From assembly GCA_033239005.1 (NCBI GenBank), contig BSQZ01000005.1:11716001-11780000 (forward strand): a stretch of 64,000 nucleotides of DNA, given 5' to 3'. Source of the stretch: Lamellibrachia satsuma (Eukaryota > Annelida > Polychaeta > Sabellida > Siboglinidae). Below the pieces are notes generated by a model. That model had not been told where the DNA came from, ran no database searches, and was given only the letters and a program-made list of their open reading frames with translations. A program made the position numbers and the translations under genes. Below, piece by piece: positions 56,850 through 64,000 of the stretch (positions are counted from its first letter, which is position 1; each line of letters starts with the position of its first letter).

Positions 56850-57310
56850 ACGACCACATGACAGGTGGACTCGCAAGATAAACTCAGCTGCTCAGTGGCG
56901 CCAGACAGGAGTTGTGTAGGTCTGAGCTTTGAATCTCACTCACTTTTAATTGTGCACCATCACTACTGATGCACAGTCCATTTGTTAATGGCCAGCACAT
57001 GGCCGGGTGGCGGAGTGGCACAGTCAGACATGGCCGGGTGGCGGAGTGGCACAGTCAGACAAAGCCATATGCTTGTCCTACTATTTGTGCTATTCTGCGT
57101 GCCGTTGTGTGTCATTATACAGGGATGGATATTTATTTCATTTGCTTTAGCTATAGGAATAGGTGTTATAACATGCTTACAACTAGATTGTGAAATAATA
57201 TTAAATAATTTAAAGTCAATATTAAAAAAAGTTTTATATGTATTTTAGAATTGTCATGAAAGCTTGCATGACTGAAGTATTGAATGTTAATGTTTTAGTC
57301 ATGTTAAATT
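56850..57310 (+). other. Probable 3' UTR of the large gene
   Basis: Starts after the TAG at 56847. ATTAAA hexamers at about 57200 and 57221 could be polyadenylation signals. 57000-57060 holds two copies of a 31-bp sequence (CATGGCCGGGTGGCGGAGTG). The transcript end cannot be fixed from sequence. Confidence 0.4.
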
Positions 57311-57537
57311 TAATACACTAAAGGAGAGGAGTCCTCATTTTATGTGAATGCCTACGCTTATATATGATCACATACACTTATATACAGTTGTACATGTGGT
57401 ACAACCTGTAGTTGTTTTGTTATCACACAAATTGAATGCATTTACATATTTGGAATATAGTATAATCAGTTATAGTCATTATCAAACACAGCCGTCCAGC
57501 CAAGGTGATTATTAATGCTAAGTGGATTAATATGACT

Positions 57538-57726
57538 AAAGAATAGGTGTTGTCACATGTTTACCACTAGATGTGGGTGCTTGAGGAATAGACGTTGTCA
57601 CATGTTTACAGCTAGATGTGGGTGCTTGAAGAATAGGTGTTGTCACATGTTTACTGCTAGATGTGGCTGCTTGAAGAATAGGTGTTGTCACATGTTTACC
57701 GCTAGATGTGGCTGCTTGAAGAATGT
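57538..57726. repeat. 45-bp minisatellite (4 copies)
   Basis: Unit GAAGAATAGGTGTTGTCACA plus TGTTTACCGCTAGATGTGGC and TGCTT. Confidence 0.92.
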
Positions 57727-57988
57727 GTACACCTGAGTTTGTCGAACATGATTCCAGTATATATTTACACATGAAGATCATCTAGATATTTTAGATAGAG
57801 ATATTTTATGGTTGTATAATCAGTATACATTCATTATACAGTATATTTAATTACCTATGCGGCGTGAATACAACCGGTGTTTGCTAAGAATTGCACCATT
57901 GTGACTTCAAGATATGTCTGTTACCCGCTATAGAGAGTTGTCTATTATTACCAGCTGTGTTTATAGCTAATCTACAACATGCAGACAG

Positions 57989-57991
<3 letters not shown>

Positions 57992-58061
<70 letters not shown>
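57992..58061. repeat. (AT)n microsatellite
   Basis: About 70 bp of TA dinucleotides. Confidence 0.98.
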
Positions 58062-58065
<4 letters not shown>

Positions 58066-58582
58066 CTGTGCACTATTACTGTAAGGAACAAGGAACATGC
58101 TTGGACTTGGGCTAAACTGGTCCATACATCCGATGTTCCTTATATCCATGGCTACATATAACAGTGCTGGTCAGAATGGGATTTTAACATTGTTCCTTTT
58201 AAGCAGATGTTCTTTTTAATGGTTTAGCTTACTATGATTTCTACAAGACAATCAAACTGAGACTAGGTTGCATGATGGGATAGTAAACGGTGCGATGTTG
58301 AAAAAAGAAAAACCAGCGCCATAGCATCACTTTTGAAATTGTTGGTGACCGGAATCTATATTATTTTTTTATGGCCTTAAAACATCCAAACTCAGTCTTC
58401 CTTGGCGAGCCGCAGGACAGAAAAAGGACATGCATCACACCTTCGTTTTAAAGAAATCATTTAATATCCCACCTGAAACATTGAAGACGCCATAACAAGG
58501 ACAACAAGAACTAGAAGACACTGTCTCTTGAGACAGAAATCTGCCATAGAGCGGGAAATAACAGTAACAACAGTACACTTAC
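58062..58582. other. Intergenic or 3' region of the minus-strand gene, nothing seen
   Basis: I searched the minus strand from 56850 to here for the conserved C-terminal part of CPSF6-type proteins and did not find it. Confidence 0.5.
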
Positions 58583-59118
58583 CGGGTGGTCTCTCCCAGC
58601 CCATCCCTGGACGCTGCATCGGCATCCCAGACACGGGGGGCATGGGACCGCGAATATCAGGAACCCCTGGGGGTGGAGGACCAGTGCGGGGTGGCATCTG
58701 AAAACAGTTGACAAACACAGTGACTAGTTTTAATAATTTTTTACCAGATGATTTACTTGCCTGTCAAATTCCTGTTTTTATACTATTCCTGGTGATAAAT
58801 ATAATAGAGCAGTAGACTAACAAATAACAATGTTATAATAGGTGGTGAAAATGTTATAATAGGTGGTGAAACCAGAAAGTAAGAGAAACGAGTGTATGTT
58901 TGTGGAAATGCATATTATATACTTTTGCTAACTTATGCAATACACCTATCAAGCAAAATCAAAATATCGCATTTAGCCACTTACCATACCCAGGGGCGGC
59001 CCAGCCGGTCTCATTGGGGGTCCTTGAGGCGACATGCCTGGTGGTGGCATTCCCTGGGGTGGTGGCATCGGGCCCCCTCGAGGGGGCATCTGGTTGTTGT
59101 GACCTTGCATATCAAATC
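58583..59118 (-). CDS. Pro/Gly/Met-rich exons of a CPSF6/7-like gene (minus strand)
   Basis: Two minus-strand exons with good splice sites: 58985-59118 (acceptor TAG, donor GTAAGT) encoding FDMQGHNNQMPPRGGPMPPP and MSPQGPPMRPAGPPLGM, and 58583-58697 (acceptor TTTTCAG, donor GTAAGT) encoding MPPRTGPPPPGVPDIRGPMP and GMPMQRPGMGWERPPG. They join in phase 0, and the second ends in phase 1, so more exons are expected to the left but were not seen. Low-complexity P/G/M/R text like this is typical of mRNA 3'-end and splicing factors. The link to CPSF6/7 comes from the exons at 60443-60934 on the same strand. Confidence 0.6.
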
Positions 59119-59510
59119 CTACTCATGGTTAATAATTTTTAACAAGCTCAACGCTCCGTAATAACAGTGATGTTAATATTGGCGTGCCATACAAATAGCG
59201 TTTCTGCGACGTAACAAAATCCAAGCCAGGAAATGCTACAACATGGAAACAAATGCTGGTTATTTACCAGTGTCAAACTGTCAAACATTTATAACTGTAA
59301 CCAGGCAGTTTATTGTCCTGTGACCACAATTGATAGGTTCTGTACACTTTAGGATGGTAAACAATATATATGTTCAACATGCGTGGTTCTCACCAAATAC
59401 AATGCATGTGGACCAAAACAGTGCATGTGGACCAAATGACAAAAATAACCATAACTTTTAACAAGTTGACGGGTTGGTGATGGCAGCAACAGGGACCTGA
59501 TCAAGAAAAT

Positions 59511-59673
59511 TTAATCGAGGTTGTGTGAAAATTCATCTTGCATGTCCCACATTGGGAGGTCCTTGGGGGGGCCACCCATGGGCGGCATCCTCTGCCCACG
59601 GGACCCACCTCCACCCCGATTGCGAGGCCCGTGGCGCCCCATCGGTGAAGAGCCACGGCCACTATGACCACCA
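59511..59673 (-). CDS. Gly/Arg-rich terminal-type exon of the same minus-strand gene
   Basis: After an acceptor (AGCGCAG) the minus strand reads GGHSGRGSSPMGRHGPRNRG, then SRGQRMPPMGGPPKDLPMWD and MQDEFSHNLD with a TAA stop at 59511-59513. I see no donor before the stop, so it would be a terminal exon, although two similar exons lie further downstream. That suggests alternative 3' ends or a decayed gene. RGG/GRG motifs fit an RNA-binding protein. Confidence 0.5.
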
Positions 59674-59689
59674 CTGCGCTAGTTACCTG

Positions 59690-60442
59690 GTGGGCAAAGT
59701 CTATGTTTCGGTGATACATGTAATCCAAAGTTCACAACCAGATTTTACTAATGATGTAAATATAGAGTCCTTAGCTTTGTTGAAGGTCCTCCTCAAATCG
59801 ATTTTTTTTTGCTTGTTTCATTTCAGACTCATTTTTCAAACAAATTGAACCTGTCTAGTATTGGCTATAACCTGCTACATCGTTTGTATGAACGTCTTAT
59901 TTTAGTTTCGGTGAACTCATCAAACAAACTATTACATTTTTACCGGGTCCGACTCTATCTACTATAACACAAGGCTACTTACACTTTCACAAGTTAACTG
60001 ATCTAACGATTAAGGTAAACTTCTCGATGATGTTAACAAAAGTACAAAACTTGAATCATGATGGGATAAATCAACTGAGGATAGATCTACAAGATATCAT
60101 TTGCGATTTAACACCAAGATGTGGTCTTTCTGTTAAAAGCAACAAACACCAAGCCAAAATGTATGCGACAAACTACAAAAGATATTTTATGTGATCACAA
60201 ACATGTTATGCTGTTCAGATGCCACAGTAGTTTTCAGTAATACAATACTTTCCCTGTCACATGCAGCACACTATAGTCATGCATCTATGTTGTTAAGAAA
60301 CTATCTTGACTTTTTAACTTCCGTAATAAAAACATGAATTCTGGGTTTGCCAGATGATGGCGCTACTGTCAATAGGGCACCTTATTGATCAAGAGCATGC
60401 TCATTACACAGACCACAACCCTGCTAGCAATGCACAACATAC
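59690..60442. other. Intron of the minus-strand gene; RRM exons not found
   Basis: Both strands were read for the rest of an RRM domain (RNP1-type KGFA/KGYA with acidic context) and nothing fits. Confidence 0.5.
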
Positions 60443-60526
60443 CCAGGTAAGATTGCCAACGTAGATGGCAACACGCTTTCCCGAGTAACTGCGTGCGGAT
60501 GTTCATGCAGGAGAAGCCTTCGGTGG
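60443..60526 (-). CDS. CPSF6/7-like exon: start of the RRM
   Basis: On the minus strand, ending at donor GTATGT, it reads YSGKRVAIYVGNLTW. This is very close to the start of the RRM in cleavage factor Im 68/59-kDa subunits (Y-T/S-G-K-R, then A-x-Y-x-G-N-L-T-W). Two acceptors are possible: CGCACGCAG gives an exon of 60443-60488, and TGTTTCAG gives 60443-60526 but puts an in-frame TGA before the motif. Neither joins the phase-0 end of the exon at 60851-60934 without another exon or a frame break. Confidence 0.55.
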
Positions 60527-60850
60527 CTGAAACAGCAACAGGTAACAGAGCAATGCTAATAAGAATAAATAAATAACAATCAGATATTTAACAATATCTC
60601 ATACATGCGACTTTGGCAGAACTAGAAGATACTATAAACTAAGTACTACGGCTTCTAAGTATGATGACGTAATGACTAAAATTCAATAAAAATATTTTGT
60701 CAATGCAATATTCCCTCAAATAACCCAAAAGCAGCATACCTTTACACCCAAGTGCCAAGCTTGTTTCCAATTGTTTTCGTAAAAAACAAATGCCACTTGT
60801 TTTCAAAAAACATTCTATATTACCACTGACCTAGTAGTAGACGTCCTTAC

Positions 60851-60934
60851 CTCATCAGTTCTTCGGTTTTCACTTGATTGTGATATAATCACGTCGTCAT
60901 ATAAATCAGTATCTTGAAAATCAGATGAATCTTG
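60851..60934 (-). CDS. CPSF6/7-like N-terminal exon
   Basis: Minus-strand exon of exactly 28 codons between acceptor TTTGCAG and donor GTAAGG: QDSSDFQDTDLYDDVIISQS followed by SENRRTDE. The D-x-D-L-Y-D-D-V-I motif is the hallmark near the N-terminus of CPSF6 and CPSF7, upstream of their RRM. The protein is part of cleavage factor Im, which selects poly(A) sites in the nucleus. The start codon exon was not found; an open stretch at 62331-62445 is a weak candidate. Confidence 0.6.
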
Positions 60935-60940
60935 CTGCAA

Positions 60941-61801
<861 letters not shown>

Positions 61802-62330
61802 CAATATATACATATTCTGAATCACAGAATATTTATCTTACCAATGGTAATAACACTATCAATGTTACGATTAACTGTGGCTAATTAGCATATAATTAGC
61901 ATATGTAAACAATCGCAAAGTGAAAAATTAAATACGAGATCTAGTTTTATTTCGTCACTCATGGACACAATAAAGCACAAAATCAGGCAAGTTTGGTACT
62001 GCAAGGTAGGCCTACACCTCTATGAGCAGCAAGAGAAATTATAATAATATCTGCATTTACCTGTGAAATATTACAATTAGTATGCAAGTACTATGATTTT
62101 GGTTGACAGCATATATACATATAAAGCACACAAAACTGTTCACAAAATGTATAATAATGAATGTTTCATAGGTACATGAATCTATTGACATATATATCAG
62201 AGCACACCATGTATTGTATAATAACTGATGGAAAAGAAAAATTAAGGAATATAAATGCAGTAATTCTACAAATGTGAGTCAAATGTTACGTCAAAAGACA
62301 ATGAATACAGTAAAAACACATCAGTGATAC

Positions 62331-62445
62331 ATCGATGTTGTTGTCTTGGCCGCTACTAATGTCATTTACATCCGAATTATCGGATGTAAAACCCAACAGA
62401 TGCAATGCCCGCTCATAGTCTTCATAACCATGAATCGTAAAACGT
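62331..62445 (-). CDS. Possible upstream exon of the minus-strand gene
   Basis: A minus-strand open stretch reads HGYEDYERALHLLGFTSDNS followed by DVNDISSGQDNNID, then GTATCA as a weak donor in phase 0, compatible with the 60851-60934 exon. There is no in-frame ATG and no clear acceptor. Composition looks protein-like but I do not recognise it. Confidence 0.25.
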
Positions 62446-62559
62446 TGACAAAATATCGGTCACTTAAAAAAAATTCGCAAAAATACTAATAATTGACGGA
62501 TCGATTCGAGAAACGGCTCAAAACGTTCGCACATGTGTTGTTTTCATCCGGGCACCAAC

Positions 62560-64000
62560 AACATAGCGTGTTCAAGTTGAAGGTGAGCCCAGTGAAGCAT
62601 ACATCAGAGCACTGCATGTTATGGCAGAAAGATGTGATTATGGGCAAAATAAAGACACGTACATTCGTGATAGAATTGTCAGTGGCATTTTGGACAAAGA
62701 TCTGTCACGTGAATTGCAGATGGAAGAAAACCTCACATTGGCTACGGCAACAAATAAAGTGAGAACTAAAGAACTCATTCTAGCACAGCAGAGCCAGAGA
62801 GAAAAAAAATAAGGTTGCACCTAGAACAGAGGTCAAATATGTGAAGTATAACGAGAGTAAGAGGTCTGCTGGTGCTAACGTTTACTTCAGGGGAAGAGCG
62901 GACCACAACCGAGTGGCCTTAGAGGCACCCCTCGCGGTCTTCGTGGCACAAGTATGCATCTCAAAACTGTCGATACTGCGGAACAAGCCATAAGCCTAGA
63001 ATGTGTCCTGCCTATGGCAAAGCCTGTAACTTGTGTGGGAAACGGAACCATTTCTCCAAAGTCTGCAAAAGCAAACAATTGAATGATGTGTCAGACATAT
63101 TGGATCAACATACTAACGCAAAACGATTAAAAAGACTGGATAATTGCACTTACGATGCCCAATGAGAGAGACGCACGTTTCAAATTAGACACTGGGGCTC
63201 AATGCAATGTGATTCCCCTGGACATGTATAGACAGATGAAAGATGAAACAACCAAGCTAAAACCATCCAGTGGACACCACATTGAGGTTGTTGGGATGGA
63301 TCTCATTTCAAGTTGTGAACGGAAATGTGTCGCCACTTCTAGGTCTGGTATCAAGTGAACTGATGGGGTTGGTTATCAGAGCAGATGAAGTAAAACAAGA
63401 CACTGAAAGAAGAATACGCAGATGTGTTTGAAGGCACAGGTAAACTCAGCATGAAACACACCATCAGACTGAATGAAGGAAGGAGCGCAGCCGACAATTT
63501 GTGCACCTGGACAAGTTCCACACGCACTCAGAGAGAAATTGAAAGAGGAAATAGATCGCCTAGAAGCAGAAAACATCATTGCGAAAGTTGAAGAACCGAC
63601 TGAATGGGTGAATCCAATTGTCAACGTACTGAAACCCAACAAGCAACTCAGAATTTGCCTGGATCCGCAGAAGTTAAACGAAGCAATCACGAGAGAGCAT
63701 TATGCGCTGCCAGTAGCGTCAGACATATTTGCGAGAATCAGTGGAGGAAAAGTGTACTCGACACTTGATGCAACTGCAGGCTTTCACCAGATTGAGCTAG
63801 AAGAACAAAACAGCTATTACACGACATTCATTACTGCATATGGCAGGTACAGGTACCTTGGGTTGCCATTTGAAGTGAAGTCTGCACCTGAAGTGATGCA
63901 CAAAGCGATCAGTCAGATGTTTAATAGCATTGAAGGGGTTGAATGCTACATCGGTGGTATTCTGTTCTGGGGAAGAGATCAGGCAGAACATGATGAAAGA
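62560..64000 (+). mobile_element. Decayed Gypsy-type LTR retrotransposon, partial
   Basis: In order on the + strand: a gag piece (62621-62812; AERCDYGQNKDTYIRDRIVS), a zinc knuckle at about 62945-63075 (CRYCGTSHKPRMCPAYGKAC, then CNLCGKRNHFSKVC), an aspartic protease at 63155-63358 (FKLDTGAQCNVIP), and reverse transcriptase from about 63530 (QLRICLDPQKLNEAI, YSTLDATAGFHQIEL, YRYLGLPFEVKSAPEVM). Stops and frame changes separate the parts. The RT catalytic Y-x-D-D is changed to YIGG (ECYIGGILFWG), so this copy cannot be active. It runs off the right edge; no LTR is seen on the left. Confidence 0.9.

Noticed and set aside
62560..64000. Endogenous retrovirus
   Set aside because: gag, protease and RT fit a Gypsy-type LTR retrotransposon; no envelope is seen in the window, and the copy is broken and inactive in RT.

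Overview
The window looks like nuclear DNA of a marine invertebrate animal. It has many short phase-consistent exons with GT..AG introns, extracellular-matrix domain exons, tRNA-derived SINEs, and Penelope-like, CR1/L2-like, Gypsy, Mutator-like, hAT-like and pogo/Tigger-like elements, plus a very large load of mini- and microsatellites. The repeat style reminds me of molluscs, perhaps a gastropod, but that is an impression and not a proof.

One gene dominates. On the + strand I can thread 38 exons from 3698 to the stop codon at 56849. All 37 internal junctions keep splice phase and each intron starts GT and ends AG. The first visible exon is already inside a leucine-rich repeat, so the 5' end lies left of the window. 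The visible product is about 2,150 residues with this order: leucine-rich repeats and LRRCT (3698-6560), fibronectin-III-like (7446-8246), fibro-slime/PA14-like (9216-13055), cadherin repeats (12821-35087), discoidin/F5-8C (35715-37366), cysteine-rich GCC2/GCC3-like (38201-40220), EGF-like (39898-43897), seven thrombospondin type-3 repeats (43793-48956), thrombospondin C-terminal domain (48735-51056), and a laminin-G-like domain with a short tail (50832-56849). No membrane segment is visible, so I infer a secreted, calcium-binding, adhesive matrix glycoprotein of the thrombospondin superfamily with a non-canonical N-terminal half and an extra C-terminal LamG.

The introns hold the second story. 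Intron 12 (15726-30241) carries about 128 tandem copies of a 77-bp unit that is a piece of a CR1/L2-type reverse transcriptase ORF, expanded inside the retrotransposon. Intron 35 holds a SINE whose interior grew into about 23 copies of 37 bp. At least six exon/intron junctions of the gene lie in short tandem duplications that copy the splice site itself (exons 3, 4, 7, 9 and 24 at the donor, exon 34 at the acceptor). Intron 11 contains a Penelope-like element with GIY-YIG endonuclease between inverted terminal repeats. Introns 12, 23 and 35 each hold a copy of one CAGTC-ended TA-flanked transposon. Intron 14 holds Mutator-like coding remnants.

Right of the big gene, in tail-to-tail orientation, are minus-strand exons that resemble the N-terminus and low-complexity regions of CPSF6/CPSF7 (cleavage factor I subunits), with most of the RRM missing (58583-60934). 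The window ends in a decayed Gypsy-type LTR retrotransposon (about 62560-64000) that runs off the edge.
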